Positions 1 through 9,843 of a DNA stretch of 64,000 nt are shown piece after piece. The translations under genes were made by a program, and so were the position numbers. The stretch lies in assembly GCA_035463475.1 (NCBI GenBank), contig DATHTE010000051.1, positions 133,168-197,167 on the forward strand, written 5' to 3'. The DNA is from JACPDI01 sp035463475. GTDB lineage: Bacteria; Acidobacteriota; Vicinamibacteria; Vicinamibacterales; 2-12-FULL-66-21. Numbering within the stretch: position 1 is the first letter of the stretch; every line of letters starts with the position of its first letter. The notes under the pieces were generated by a model, which worked only from the letters and a program-made list of their open reading frames with translations, made no database searches and was not told the DNA's origin.

Positions 1-320
1 CCGACGCCGGCGAAGACGAAGAAGAGGGTGCTCGTGATCTCGTTGATCGCGCGCGCGTCGCGCCAGGCGCGGTACTGCGCCACGAACTTCACCAGCGCGC
101 CGCCGTAGCCCAGGTCGAGGATCGAGAAGTACGCCGTGACCGACGTCGTCAGCAGCCACAGCCCGTACGCCTCGGCGCCGAGGTGCGACACGTTGAACGG
201 GAGCATGAACAGCCCGATCGCCGTGTCGGCGAAGATCATCAGGTAGCGCGTGACGAGATTGCGGGCGATCGTGACCAGCTGCTGCTCTTCGCCCCACGTC
301 CGGTCCCCACGAGGCGCCAT
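1..320 (-). CDS. Flippase-like polysaccharide biosynthesis protein, N-terminal part only
   Basis: The N-terminal 106 residues are present; the gene runs off the left edge of the window. I read MAPRGDRTWGEEQQ, then a first membrane-like stretch (LMIFADTAIGLFMLPF), the motif LGAEAYGLWLLTTS and a segment with YFSILDLGYGGALVKFV. The order 'G.E.YG.W.L..S...Y....D.G...A..K' is typical of the N-terminus of Wzx/MATE-like (MOP superfamily) oligosaccharide flippases, which move lipid-linked repeat units across the inner membrane. The start ATG shares one base with the stop of the upstream sugar transferase (TGATG), so the two are translationally coupled. It is the last visible member of the exopolysaccharide gene run. 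Without the C-terminus, the flippase assignment rests on the N-terminal motif and context. Confidence 0.72.
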   Translation of the reverse strand, partial: MAPRGDRTWGEEQQLVTIARNLVTRYLMIFADTAIGLFMLPFNVSHLGAEAYGLWLLTTSVTAYFSILDLGYGGALVKFVAQYRAWRDARAINEITSTLFFVFAGV

Positions 321-1696
321 CACTGCGCCCCTTTGCGGAAGAGGATCACCTTGACGGTGTCGAAGATGATCGTGAGGTCGAAGGCGGGCGAGACGTGTTT
401 GATGTAGTAGAGGTCGTACCGCAGCTTCTCGATGGCGTCCTCGAGCGAGGCGCCGTAGCGGTACTTCACCTGCGCCCACCCGGTGAGCCCCGGTTTCACC
501 GCGTGCCGCTGCTCGTAGAACGGAATCTGCGCCGCGAGCTGCTCGACGAAGAACGGCCGCTCCGGGCGGGGCCCGACGAAGCTCATGTCGCCGCGCAGCA
601 CGTTCCAGAGCTGGGGCAGCTCGTCGAGCCGCGTCTTGCGGATGATGCGCCCGACGCGCGTCACGCGGTCGTCGTCCGCCTGGGCCCAGATCGGACGCCC
701 AGCGCTCTCGGCGTCCTTGCGCATCGAGCGAAACTTGTGCACGCGGAACACCCGCCCGTGCTCGCCCACGCGCTCCTGGCTGTAGAGCACAGGCGCGCCG
801 TCCTCGAGGTACACCGCGAGCGCGGTGAGGAGCATGAACGGTGCGCCGATGACCGTCATGACCAGCGCCATCGTGAGGTCGAGCGTGCGCTTGACCAGGC
901 GCGTCCAGCGCGAGACGCGGAAGCCCTCGCCGAAGATCAGCCAGCTCGGACGGACGTCTTCGACGAGGATCTTCCCGGTGAGCCGCTCGTAGATGCTCGT
1001 GACGTCTTCGACCCGCACGCCGGCCAGCTTGGCCCGCAGCAGCTCGTCAACCGGGAGCTTGCCGCGCCGGTCCGAGAGGCCGACCACGATGCGGTCGATC
1101 CGCTCACGGGCGACCAGCCGCGGGATGTCGAGCGGCGTGCCCACGATGCCCGGGTTCACCACGCGCTCGCCGACCCTCGACGGGTCCTCATCGATGAAGC
1201 CGACGACGCGGTAGCCGAAGTCGCGCTGCGCCAGGATCTGCCGCGCGACGGTACGGGCGGACTGCCCGGTGCCCACGATGAGCACGCGTTCCTCCAGCCC
1301 CCGCATCGTGGCGACGCGGTTGAAGAGAAGGCGCCACCCGAGGATCGCGACGAGGAAGACCACCAGGGCGGGGATGAACGTAGACGTGCCGAGCGTCAGC
1401 CCCGGCGCGACGAAGTACAACGCCGCGAGGAGAATGGACGCGGCGCCCACCGCCTGGAAGAGCCGCACGACGAGCTCGCGCGACGTGTGCACGACCGTCA
1501 GGTCGTAGAAGTCGTTGTAGTACAGGCAGAGCTGACACAGCAGCGTCACCACGGCGATCTTCCAGAGCGTCGCGGCCCCTGGCGCCAGGCCGTCCTGGAT
1601 CCCCGCCGCCACCGACACTGATCCGAAGATCAGGAACAGCTCGGCGGCGAAGACCGTCAGGCTGCGCGGTGACACGTACCGGTCGAACAACTGCAT
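320..1696 (-). CDS. Undecaprenyl-phosphate sugar phosphotransferase, exosortase/EPS-locus type
   Basis: 458 residues. It should transfer a sugar-1-phosphate to undecaprenyl phosphate and so start each exopolysaccharide repeat unit at the inner membrane. About four N-terminal membrane segments (residues ~10-130) are followed by a Rossmann-like CoA_binding domain (VLIVGTGQSARTVARQI, then GFIDEDP). The C-terminal bacterial sugar-transferase domain starts near residue 270 (KRTLDLTMALVMTV, then VLYSQERVGEHGRVFRVHKFRSM) and carries the conserved TRLDELPQLWNVLRGDMSFVG and PGLTGWAQV blocks. Length and layout fit the WcaJ/EpsB family, including the TIGR03013-type enzymes of XrtA/PEP-CTERM loci. The next gene upstream ends 16 bases away, so it is probably co-transcribed with the kinase and chain-length genes. 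The exact sugar is unknown. Confidence 0.9.
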   Translation of the reverse strand: MQLFDRYVSPRSLTVFAAELFLIFGSVSVAAGIQDGLAPGAATLWKIAVVTLLCQLCLYYNDFYDLTVVHTSRELVVRLFQAVGAASILLAALYFVAPGLTLGTSTFIPALVVFLVAILGWRLLFNRVATMRGLEERVLIVGTGQSARTVARQILAQRDFGYRVVGFIDEDPSRVGERVVNPGIVGTPLDIPRLVARERIDRIVVGLSDRRGKLPVDELLRAKLAGVRVEDVTSIYERLTGKILVEDVRPSWLIFGEGFRVSRWTRLVKRTLDLTMALVMTVIGAPFMLLTALAVYLEDGAPVLYSQERVGEHGRVFRVHKFRSMRKDAESAGRPIWAQADDDRVTRVGRIIRKTRLDELPQLWNVLRGDMSFVGPRPERPFFVEQLAAQIPFYEQRHAVKPGLTGWAQVKYRYGASLEDAIEKLRYDLYYIKHVSPAFDLTIIFDTVKVILFRKGAQ

Positions 1697-1712
1697 GGTC
1701 GCGTCCGGCCCC

Positions 1713-2663
1713 CTAGGCGTTCAGGTAGGCGTACTCCGGGTACGCCGCGGCGCCCATGCCGGCCTCGTTCAGCACGAGCCCGAGCACCTTCGCGCGATCG
1801 AAACCGCTGAGCGCTCGTTCGATCGCCGGCTTCGGCGTGACCCCCGCGCGCACGATCAACACGACGGCGTCGAGCAGCGGCGCGAGGATGTGGACGTCGG
1901 CGAGCGGCGCGACCGGCGGCATGTCGATCACGATGCGGTCGAACCGCTGCCGCAGTGCCTCGATCACGCGGCGCATCGTCGAGGAGGACAGCAGCTCCGC
2001 CGGATGCGACGGGGGAATGCCGGCCGGCAGCACCGTGAGGTTGTGCTCCGGCAGCGAGATCAACGCGGTGTCGAGATCCACCGTCCCCATGAGCACGTCG
2101 GCGAGTCCCGCGCCGTCAGTCAGGCCGAGCAACTGGTGCGACCGCGGGCGCCGCAGGTCCCCGTCCACGAGGACCACGCGCCGCTGGAACTCCTGCGCCA
2201 TCGTGAGCGCCAGGTTCGCGGCATTGACGCTCTTGCCGTCCCCCTTGCCCGGGCTCGTGATCGCGATCGTGCGGAGCGGGCGGCCGTTCTCCGCCTGCAC
2301 GATGCGGGTCCGCAGCGACCGGTACTGCTCGGCGGCGAGCGAGTGCGGCGCCGACGCGGCGATCAGTACCGGATCGAGCAGCACGCCGTCGATCTCGCGC
2401 AGGCGCCCGTTGCCGCCCGCAGGGCTGGCGGCGCCGTCTGCCGCATGCGGGGCCTGGCGCGGGGGGAGCGGCGCCACGCGAACCCGCGGCGCAGGCTCCT
2501 CGAGCGCCTGGCGCGCGCCGTCGATGACGGGCGCGGGGACCGTGGCGCCGCCGGCGATCGGCGCGTCGGCCTCCGTCGCGGGCCCGACCGGGCGCACGCG
2601 ACGCGCCGTGCCGTCGCGGTCCGCCTTGTTCAGAATGTCGTGAATCCGGCTCATTGCGTTCAC
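1713..2663 (-). CDS. CpsD/CapB-like tyrosine-kinase ATPase of the EPS locus
   Basis: 316 residues. The family is the cytoplasmic BY-kinase partner of a Wzz-like chain-length protein; ATP binding and autophosphorylation control polymer length and export. Residues ~1-110 are a Pro/Ala-rich, low-complexity N-terminus that starts with MSRIHDILNKADRDG, a short segment seen in exosortase-linked kinases. The ATPase domain has Walker A SPGKGDGKS (residues ~138-146), Walker A' VVLVDGDLRRPRS and Walker B VIDMPPVAPLADV. The C-terminus is YPEYAYLNA, a short cluster of three tyrosines instead of the long cluster of CapB/Wzc. The chain-length protein is a separate gene just upstream (start at 4202), as in Gram-positive-type split systems and PEP-CTERM EPS loci. 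The 96-base gap before it holds a GC-rich imperfect inverted repeat. Confidence 0.88.
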   Translation of the reverse strand: MNAMSRIHDILNKADRDGTARRVRPVGPATEADAPIAGGATVPAPVIDGARQALEEPAPRVRVAPLPPRQAPHAADGAASPAGGNGRLREIDGVLLDPVLIAASAPHSLAAEQYRSLRTRIVQAENGRPLRTIAITSPGKGDGKSVNAANLALTMAQEFQRRVVLVDGDLRRPRSHQLLGLTDGAGLADVLMGTVDLDTALISLPEHNLTVLPAGIPPSHPAELLSSSTMRRVIEALRQRFDRIVIDMPPVAPLADVHILAPLLDAVVLIVRAGVTPKPAIERALSGFDRAKVLGLVLNEAGMGAAAYPEYAYLNA

Positions 2664-2759
2664 CTTCTCCTCACCATGCCGGGGGGCTTCGCCCCCGCGG
2701 ACCCCCTTCGCCGCCGTAGCCTTCGCGGAGGCTGGCCGGCGGGCGCGACCCTTGCGCGC

Positions 2760-4202
2760 CTAAGCTGCCGCGTCGATGTGCGGGATCTCCGCGAGCACCG
2801 GCACCTCGAACTCCGATTGCAGTGCGCGCGCGTCGTGCACCGAGCGGTCCATGTACTCGCGTCCCGCCACGAGGCCGACGCCGAGGAACAGCCCCAGAGC
2901 CACCGACACGAGCAGCAGGCGCGGGCGATTGGGCGTCTCAGGGCTGCGGGGAAGCGCGGCGGGATAGAGCAGGGAGAACCGCTCGCTCCCCTGCTTCCGC
3001 TCCAGGTCCTCTGCCATGAGCGCGTTCTTGTGCTTGTCAGCGAGCTGGCCGTACTGCGTCTTCTCCAGCTCGTACTCGCGGCTCAACGACGCCAGTTCCT
3101 GTTCCACCATCGGGGCGGATTCGATCCGCTGCTGGTAGCTGCCGATCTGCCCGCGGAACGCGGCATACTCGCGCGACAGCGCCTGGACGCGCAGCCGCGC
3201 CATGCTGCGATCGGCGACGAGCTGCTGGTAGGTCGGGTCTCCGCGCAGGAGTTCGTCGCGCTCCGAGCCCTTGGTCCCGCCGCGTTTCAGCTCCGCCCGT
3301 GCCTCGGCCAGTTCCTGCTGGAGGTACTGAATCTCCGGGTGCTTCTCCGTGTACATGGTGCGGGCCTCGGAGAGCTGCCGCTGGAGCAGCGCGATCCGTC
3401 CCTGCGCGGTCGCCGGCCCGATGTCGGCGCGGATCGCCGGCACGTCGGACAACCCTTGCCGCATCGCCTCGATCTGCCGCTCGATCATCGACAGCCGATC
3501 CTGTTCCCCGCGCAGGGCGTTGCTCGTGGACTCGAGCCGCTGGCTGAGGCTGGCGACCATTTGCAGGTTCGCGTCGCGCTGTTCCGGCAGGCGTCCCATG
3601 TACGCCTCTTTCTTCTGGCGCAGGCGCTCCTCGAGGCGGGTCAGCCGGTCCTGGCTTTCGCGGAGCTGCGCGGCCAGGAACTCGGAGGAACGTTCGGCGC
3701 GCTGCTCGCGCGCGCGCTGCGTCTCCTCGACGAACACGAGCGCCAGCTTGTTCGCCACGCGCTGCGACAGCTCCGGAGTGCGATCGAGATAGCTGATCGC
3801 GAACGTGTCGAGCCCGGGCTTCGCCGCCGCCCGCGCGATCGGATCGTTCGGCCGCACGAGCGTGTTCAGGCGAAGCTCGGCGACGACCTGTTCGATCGGC
3901 TTGCTCGCGGTGAGCCCTTCCTCGCGGGCGACGCGCTCCAGCAACGGACGGCTGAACAGCTGCTGCGTCAACGCGCGGATGCGCTCGTCGCGCTCGATCG
4001 CGGCGCTGCCGGACTTGACCAGGTCGGCCGAGACCGACCCGAGCGTGACGCCGATCGTCGCGTCCGCCCGGTACCACGCGGGCAGCGCGAGCGCCAGGAT
4101 CGCGCCCCCGACGACGCAGGTGACGACCGGCGCGATGAACCACCGTCGCCGCCGGGTGATGACCGAGACGTAGTCGAGCGGGTGAAACGCGCGTTCTTCC
4201 AT
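2760..4202 (-). CDS. Wzz-like EPS chain-length determinant protein
   Basis: 480 residues from MEERAFHPLDYVSVITRRRRW; the frame is open further upstream but this start overlaps the stop of the preceding gene (TAATG), so I chose it. Domain order: short cytoplasmic N-terminus, membrane segment at ~20-40 (FIAPVVTCVVGGAILALAL), a long periplasmic region with extensive coiled coil (residues ~150-400, rich in Q/E/R heptads such as LRESQDRLTRLEERLRQ), then a second membrane segment at ~430-450 (LLLVSVALGLFLGVGLVAG) and a short tail. This is the polysaccharide co-polymerase layout (Wzz domain plus GNVR region) without a fused kinase. The kinase is encoded next door, and the pair should set chain length and gate export through the Wza-like protein at 5410-6039. 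Confidence 0.9.
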   Translation of the reverse strand: MEERAFHPLDYVSVITRRRRWFIAPVVTCVVGGAILALALPAWYRADATIGVTLGSVSADLVKSGSAAIERDERIRALTQQLFSRPLLERVAREEGLTASKPIEQVVAELRLNTLVRPNDPIARAAAKPGLDTFAISYLDRTPELSQRVANKLALVFVEETQRAREQRAERSSEFLAAQLRESQDRLTRLEERLRQKKEAYMGRLPEQRDANLQMVASLSQRLESTSNALRGEQDRLSMIERQIEAMRQGLSDVPAIRADIGPATAQGRIALLQRQLSEARTMYTEKHPEIQYLQQELAEARAELKRGGTKGSERDELLRGDPTYQQLVADRSMARLRVQALSREYAAFRGQIGSYQQRIESAPMVEQELASLSREYELEKTQYGQLADKHKNALMAEDLERKQGSERFSLLYPAALPRSPETPNRPRLLLVSVALGLFLGVGLVAGREYMDRSVHDARALQSEFEVPVLAEIPHIDAAA

Positions 4203-5407
4203 TACGGGACCCTCACAGGCGCCGACAGCACGAGCTGCGCGCCGACTCGATGGCGATTGACCTTGCCCCCCGCGATGGGGGTGTCCTGCCAGGCGTTGTG
4301 GTAGAAACCCTCGACCCGCACCATGCGCGCGATCGCGTAGCCGACCGTCGCGCCGATCCACAACGACTTGAGCGCGGGATCTTCCTCGAGGAGCGGGTCG
4401 TTGCGCCGCCACGCGGTGCTCGCCTGCACGTAGGCGCGGTTCCGCGCCACTGGCATCAGCAGCGATGCGTTGAGCTGTTCGGTCTGCGAGGAGGCGGCGA
4501 ATCCGAACGTTGGCACGAACGATCGCTCGTACCCCGCGTTCAGGATGGCGCGCTCGAAGTGGTGGCCGTAGCTGACCCGCAGGAACGGACCGACGCTGGT
4601 GTCATTGAACCGCGGGTCCGTGAGGGTGGACAGCCCACCGGCGATGAGCAGGCTGCTCACCGGCCCGAGCGTGAACCTCGTGCTGCCGCCCATGATCTGG
4701 TACGTCAGCGGGTCTTCGCTGCCGAGCTGCGTCCGAATCCGCGCGAAGCGCACTTCGTAGACGCCGCCGAACGCGATCCGCTCGCTGAAACGCCGCGAGA
4801 GATCGGCGGTCACGCCGTGCGAACGCCCGCCCAGGACGAACGTGGGGAGAATCCGCTCGTGGTCGAACTCGGCGTCCACCAGCTCGTACGCGGCGCGAAG
4901 CGTCGTGAACTTGGTGAGCCGCGCTTCGACGCCGCCCGCGCCGTTGATGACGCGCGAGCCGGTGCGCCGGAACGGGACGCCGTTCAGTTCGGTGTCCTCC
5001 GTGGTCGGCAGCCGCGCCGCGCCGCCCCGCGCGAACACCAGCAACCGCACGCTGGGCCGGTGCGCGAACGCGGCCCGGAAGCGCTGGTCGTAGCTATCCA
5101 GCTCTCCAACCGCGCGGTACCGGCGCACCGCGCCCGAGTAGCCGGCGCCGAACGTCGTGTGCCGCCCCTGGAAGTCGAGCGACGCCGACGGTGTGACGAG
5201 CAAGACCTGGTCGGCGAGGATCTCCTGATTGAAACCCTCCGGCACCATCGCGACGTTGCTGTCCCACTGCCAGCCCACGACGACGGCGGGCGTGAGCGTC
5301 CAGCCCGGCGCGCGGGCGGGCTCCTCCTCAGCGGGCTGCGCGAGGGCGACGGGCGCCGCCGCCAGGATGGCGCCGAGCACGACGAACGCGAGCGCGTCTC
5401 GTCGCAT
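4202..5407 (-). CDS. Outer-membrane beta-barrel protein of the EPS locus
   Basis: 401 residues. A signal peptide (MRRDALAFVVLGAILAAAPV, cleavage near ALAQP) is followed by alternating hydrophobic/polar strands with repeated aromatic and glycine turns (VVVGWQWDSNVAM, FGAGYSGAVRRYRA, GGVYEVRFARI). This matches outer-membrane barrel proteins found in PEP-CTERM-associated EPS clusters, which may form an extra secretin- or porin-like conduit for the polymer. I see no enzymatic motif. Its stop shares a base with the start of the chain-length gene, and it begins 3 bases after the stop codon of the export gene, so the three form a tight operon. The specific function is inferred from context only. Confidence 0.8.
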   Translation of the reverse strand: MRRDALAFVVLGAILAAAPVALAQPAEEEPARAPGWTLTPAVVVGWQWDSNVAMVPEGFNQEILADQVLLVTPSASLDFQGRHTTFGAGYSGAVRRYRAVGELDSYDQRFRAAFAHRPSVRLLVFARGGAARLPTTEDTELNGVPFRRTGSRVINGAGGVEARLTKFTTLRAAYELVDAEFDHERILPTFVLGGRSHGVTADLSRRFSERIAFGGVYEVRFARIRTQLGSEDPLTYQIMGGSTRFTLGPVSSLLIAGGLSTLTDPRFNDTSVGPFLRVSYGHHFERAILNAGYERSFVPTFGFAASSQTEQLNASLLMPVARNRAYVQASTAWRRNDPLLEEDPALKSLWIGATVGYAIARMVRVEGFYHNAWQDTPIAGGKVNRHRVGAQLVLSAPVRVP

Positions 5408-5409
5408 GG

Positions 5410-6039
5410 CTAGGGCACCACCACGACGTCGCCGGCGCGCAGCGCAATCGGTTCCGCTTCGCCCTTGAGCGCCTTCTTGTAGTTGAACCTGAGCGTCTCG
5501 TTCCCGTTCGGTCCCTTGCGCAGGATCCGAATGTCGCTCGTCTTCGCAAAGTCCTTGAAGCCGCCCGCCATCGAGAGTGCCTCGAGCACCGTCATCGAGC
5601 CCCGGATCGGCTGGGCGCCGGGCTGGTTCACTTCGCCCATCACGAACACCGTCGCCGGCGTCGCCTCGACGACCATGACCGTCACGTTGGGAGCGGTCAT
5701 GTACTCCTTCAGCGACTTCGTGAGCTCGTCGCGGAGCCCGAGCGGCGTGAGCCCGGCCGCCTGCATGTCGCCGAGCAGCGGAAGGGTGATCTTGCCGTCC
5801 GGGCGGACCTGGACCGACTGGGACAGCTGCGCGTCCTTGTAGACCTCGATGCGCAGCTTGTCGCCGACGGCCAGGCGGTAATCGCTCGGGAGGGCAACTC
5901 CTGCGGTGCTGCCGGCGGTCGCCGCCGGCGCGGGAGCGGGCGTCCGTCCCGCGGTGCTGGTGGCCTGCTGCCCGGCGAAGGCGGGCGCCGCCGCCGTCGC
6001 GAGCAGCGCGATCGTCAGAATCGGGAGTGCGGGTCTCAT
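5410..6039 (-). CDS. Wza-like polysaccharide export protein
   Basis: 209 residues. It probably forms the periplasmic/outer-membrane export channel for the exopolysaccharide. An N-terminal signal peptide (LPILTIALLATAAAPAFAG) is followed by an Ala/Pro/Thr-rich linker, then the polysaccharide-export (Poly_export) domain from about residue 50 (YRLAVGDKLRIEVYKDAQLSQSV is split by PDGKITLPLLG motifs), and one SLBB domain (VFVMGEVNQPGAQPIRG, VLEALSMAGGFKDFA). With a single SLBB it is shorter than E. coli Wza (379) and has no obvious C-terminal transmembrane helix, so it resembles the small export proteins of XrtA/PEP-CTERM loci. The signal peptide has no clear lipobox Cys; that is unusual, as many relatives are lipoproteins. 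Confidence 0.9.
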   Translation of the reverse strand: MRPALPILTIALLATAAAPAFAGQQATSTAGRTPAPAPAATAGSTAGVALPSDYRLAVGDKLRIEVYKDAQLSQSVQVRPDGKITLPLLGDMQAAGLTPLGLRDELTKSLKEYMTAPNVTVMVVEATPATVFVMGEVNQPGAQPIRGSMTVLEALSMAGGFKDFAKTSDIRILRKGPNGNETLRFNYKKALKGEAEPIALRAGDVVVVP

Positions 6040-6065
6040 CGTGTCTGTTCCTTCCTGAGTCTCAC

Positions 6066-6529
6066 TTACGCGTTCGAGGCCCGGCGCCTCGCGCGCCGGG
6101 TCACCACCGGCCGCGCCATCGCCGCGCGCCGCAGCGACGCCGGGTCGGTCCCGTGCGTCGGGCAGCTCGCCGCGCCGACGGTGATCGAGACCGGTCGCGG
6201 GAACTCGTAATGGTCGAAGCGCGACATCAGACGATCGATGACGCGCATGGTGCTGTCCATGTCTGCGTCGAGGAGCACGACCGAGAGCTCGTCATCGGTG
6301 CGGGTGAGCAGATCGGTTTCCCGCACCTCGTGCGTGACGATCCGGGCGAGGTGGCGCACGGGATCCTCGCCCTGTCCGGTGTCCTCGGGCGACGCTCCCA
6401 TGACGACGAGCGTCACGAAGTTCTGCGAGCGCATGGCGCGCTTGAGTTCGTTGCCGAGCACGAAATCGAACGCTTCCGGCGTCAGCACGCGAAAATCCTC
6501 GTCGTAGAACGCATCAGGGGCCATCGCGG

Positions 6530-6533
<4 letters not shown>
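6066..6533 (-). CDS. Degenerate GGDEF-domain protein
   Basis: 155 residues with the fold pattern of a diguanylate cyclase domain: FDFVLGNELKRAMRSQNFVTLVVM, then ETDLLTRTDDELSVVLLDAD and PVSITVGAASCPTHG, followed by the usual 'A' helix (SLRRAA). The signature that should read GGDEF reads TDDEL, so cyclase activity is unlikely. An RxxD (RETD) just before it corresponds to the c-di-GMP I-site, so it could still bind c-di-GMP and act as a receptor. There is no receiver, PAS or membrane domain. It lies between the sigma-54 activator (4-base overlap at 6530-6533) and the export gene (26-base gap), so it is probably co-transcribed and links second-messenger status to EPS production. The C-terminus is arginine-rich (RRARRRASNA). 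Confidence 0.78.
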
Positions 6534-7786
<1,253 letters not shown>

Positions 7787-7850
7787 GGGTCGCGTCTCAC
7801 ATTCTTCGCGCGCGCTCCACGGTTCGCGCGCCCGTACCGGGCCGTATCCG

Positions 7851-7866
7851 AGCAAGCGAAATGCCA
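7851..7866 (-). promoter_or_regulatory. Sigma-54-like -24/-12 promoter before the activator gene
   Basis: Read on the minus strand the site is TGGCATTTCGCTTGCT: GG at -24, GC at -12, spacing identical to the TGGCACG-N4-TTGCT consensus with one mismatch in the -24 hexamer. Transcription would start near 7840, about 55 bases before the chosen ATG at 7786. It implies that the activator gene, and through it the whole EPS operon, is itself sigma-54 dependent. Confidence 0.68.
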
Positions 7867-7925
7867 CGAACGGAAAAACTTTCACGGACTTGGGAAAACT
7901 GCCGGTTTGAGGGGGCTGAAACGGA

Positions 7926-7965
7926 CGAGAAAGGAACGCCCGTTCTCGAACGCGCGAGGCGTTCC
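7926..7965 (-). terminator. Probable intrinsic terminator after the receiver-type activator
   Basis: GGAACGCC (7933-7940) pairs perfectly with GGCGTTCC (7958-7965), and the loop contains a second small palindrome (GTTCTCGAAC). On the minus strand the hairpin is followed by TTTCT. It sits about 50 bases past the stop of the gene at 8017-9570 and ahead of the sigma-54-like promoter, so it would insulate the two units. Confidence 0.55.
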
Positions 7966-8016
7966 AGAACCGGAGTTCCCACGAATAGGAAAGAACTTAC
8001 TGACGAACTGGGAAGG

Positions 8017-9570
8017 TCACCGCCTCGAGATACCGCACTCCTTGATCTTGTTCAGGAGCGTCTTGTAGCTCACGCCGAGCAGTTGAGCCGCCTTGCGGCG
8101 GTTCCAGTGCACCTGACGCAGCGTGCGCTCGATCGCGACGCGTTCGGCCTGCATCGCCGCCGCGCGCGCGACTTCCGCGAGCGATACCTGTCCGGAGGGC
8201 GCGTCCTCGGCGCCGGCATGCGCGTCGGTCGCCGGCGGCGCCGCGACGGCCGCGGTGCCGGCGGGCACCGCGGCCGCGCCATCGTGAGGCATCATCATGC
8301 CCACGGGCGAGGCGGGCGCCATCGCGTGGGGATACGCGGCCGCGCTGGCCAGCGCCGTCGCGCCCGCCATCACGAGCGCCGCGCGCTGCATGTTCCGCTC
8401 GATCTCGCGGATCACCAGCTGCTCGTCCTGCAGGATGACGATGCGCTTGATCATGTTCTCGAGCTCGCGGATGTTTCCGGGCCATTCGTAGTCCATGAAC
8501 ATCAGGCGCAGCTCGTCGCTGACCGGCCGCGCCGGCCGGTTGTATTTGCGCGCGTACTTGGCGAGGAAGAACTCGGTCAGGTGCTGGATCTCGTCGCGCC
8601 GCTCTCGGAGCGCCGGCACCAAGATCTCGATCACCTTCAGCCGGTAGTACAGGTCCTCCCGGAACTCCCCCTTGAGCAGCATCACCTCGAGATCCCGGTT
8701 CGTCGCGGCGAGGATGCGCACGTCCACCATGACGCGCTTGTTGCTCCCGAGCTTCGTGAACTCGCTGTCCTGGAGGACGTGCAGCAGCTTGGCCTGGAGC
8801 GCGGGCTTCATCTCGCCGATCTCGTCCATCATCAGCGTGCCGCCGTCCGCCTGCTCGAACTTCCCGATGCGCGTCATCGCCGCGCCGGTGAACGCCCCCT
8901 TTTCGTGCCCGAACAGCTCCGACTCCAGCAACTCGGAGGGGAGCGCGGCGCAGTTCACCTTCACGAAGGGCCGGTTCTTGCGCGTAGATCGCTGGTGAAT
9001 CGCGCGCGCGACCAGCTCCTTGCCCACGCCGCTCTCGCCGCGTATCAGTACGGTGACGTCGCTGTCGGACACCTGCTCGATCACCTGCGCGATGCCGCGC
9101 ATCTTCTCGCTGTTGCCCCAGACGGCCCGGTCCTGGTCGTCGCTGATCTGCTGCCGCAGCTCGCTGAGCTCGCTTACGAGGCGGTTCTTCTCGATGGCGT
9201 TCTTGATCGCGACGTCGAGCGCGATTTCCCCGAGCCCTTCCGGGTCGTCGGGCTTGACCAGGAAGTCGGCCGCGCCCAGGCGGACCGCCTCCACGATCGT
9301 CGACGCCTGGTTGCGTCCCGACAGCATGATGACCTGCGATTCGGGCTTCGCGGTCTTCAGCGCGCGCAGCGTCGCGATACCGTCGAGCCCGGGCATCATC
9401 ACGTCCAGCAGCACAACGTCGGGGGCCTCGTCGGCGCTTTTCACCGCGGCGAGCATCTCGTCGCCGCGCGTGTAGCATCGCGCTTCGTAACCGCGGAGCG
9501 ACAGGAAGGTGCGCAGGTACGCCGCGAAGGCGGCATCGTCATCAACGATCGCCACGTAGGGTCGTTTCAC
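8017..9570 (-). CDS. Sigma-54-dependent response regulator (PrsR-like)
   Basis: 517 residues, NtrC architecture. An N-terminal receiver domain (acidic pocket D10-D12, phospho-acceptor D56 in VVLLDVMMPG, Lys in DFLVKPDD) is followed by an AAA+ sigma-54 activation domain with Walker A GESGVGKE, GAFTGA and GTLMMDEIGEMKP, and a C-terminal Fis helix-turn-helix (WNRRKAAQLLGVSYKTLLNKIKE). Between AAA+ and HTH lies an unusually long Ala/Pro/Met-rich linker of about 60 residues. This matches the response regulator that controls exosortase/PEP-CTERM genes together with RpoN. No partner histidine kinase with a sensor domain is adjacent; the closest kinase-like gene is the degenerate one at 13572-14255. 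It is probably a separate unit from the next activator, given the terminator at 7926-7965. Confidence 0.92.
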   Translation of the reverse strand: MKRPYVAIVDDDAAFAAYLRTFLSLRGYEARCYTRGDEMLAAVKSADEAPDVVLLDVMMPGLDGIATLRALKTAKPESQVIMLSGRNQASTIVEAVRLGAADFLVKPDDPEGLGEIALDVAIKNAIEKNRLVSELSELRQQISDDQDRAVWGNSEKMRGIAQVIEQVSDSDVTVLIRGESGVGKELVARAIHQRSTRKNRPFVKVNCAALPSELLESELFGHEKGAFTGAAMTRIGKFEQADGGTLMMDEIGEMKPALQAKLLHVLQDSEFTKLGSNKRVMVDVRILAATNRDLEVMLLKGEFREDLYYRLKVIEILVPALRERRDEIQHLTEFFLAKYARKYNRPARPVSDELRLMFMDYEWPGNIRELENMIKRIVILQDEQLVIREIERNMQRAALVMAGATALASAAAYPHAMAPASPVGMMMPHDGAAAVPAGTAAVAAPPATDAHAGAEDAPSGQVSLAEVARAAAMQAERVAIERTLRQVHWNRRKAAQLLGVSYKTLLNKIKECGISRR

Positions 9571-9843
9571 GAGTCATGTCTCCGGTAAGCGGGGTTCAAA
9601 CCAAACTGAGCCGTCAAGTCGAACCTCTGCCGTTATCGTCGTGTGGGCCGTCGTGAAGGGCCGTCGCGTGGGCAATTCACTACACATTTCGCCGCGTCCG
9701 TTGCCACAATGCATGGACCGCGCCAGCTCGGCTGAACAATTAAGGGTGCCGCGGGACCAAGGTTAGGTAAGCGCTGACGCACACGTTGTTATCGCGCTTC
9801 AGATCTTGGACGCAGCGCTCGCCGATCCGGCTTCCGGCCGCGC
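9571..9843. other. Intergenic region between divergent EPS regulator and PEP-CTERM-like gene
   Basis: About 270 bases between the start of the response regulator (minus) and the sigma-54-like site of the small plus-strand gene. It is less GC-rich than its surroundings around 9670-9750. I find no convincing sigma-54 site for the minus-strand gene and no clear -35/-10 pair, hairpin or ORF with coding signals. Confidence 0.5.

Noticed and set aside
1695..4304. An 869-codon plus-strand frame opposite the EPS kinase and chain-length genes
   Set aside because: Shadow frame rich in Arg/His/Asp; the minus-strand frames carry Walker motifs, membrane segments and signal peptides.
7787..7885. N-terminal extension of the receiver-less sigma-54 activator
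   Set aside because: The extension overlaps the sigma-54-like promoter and has no family similarity.
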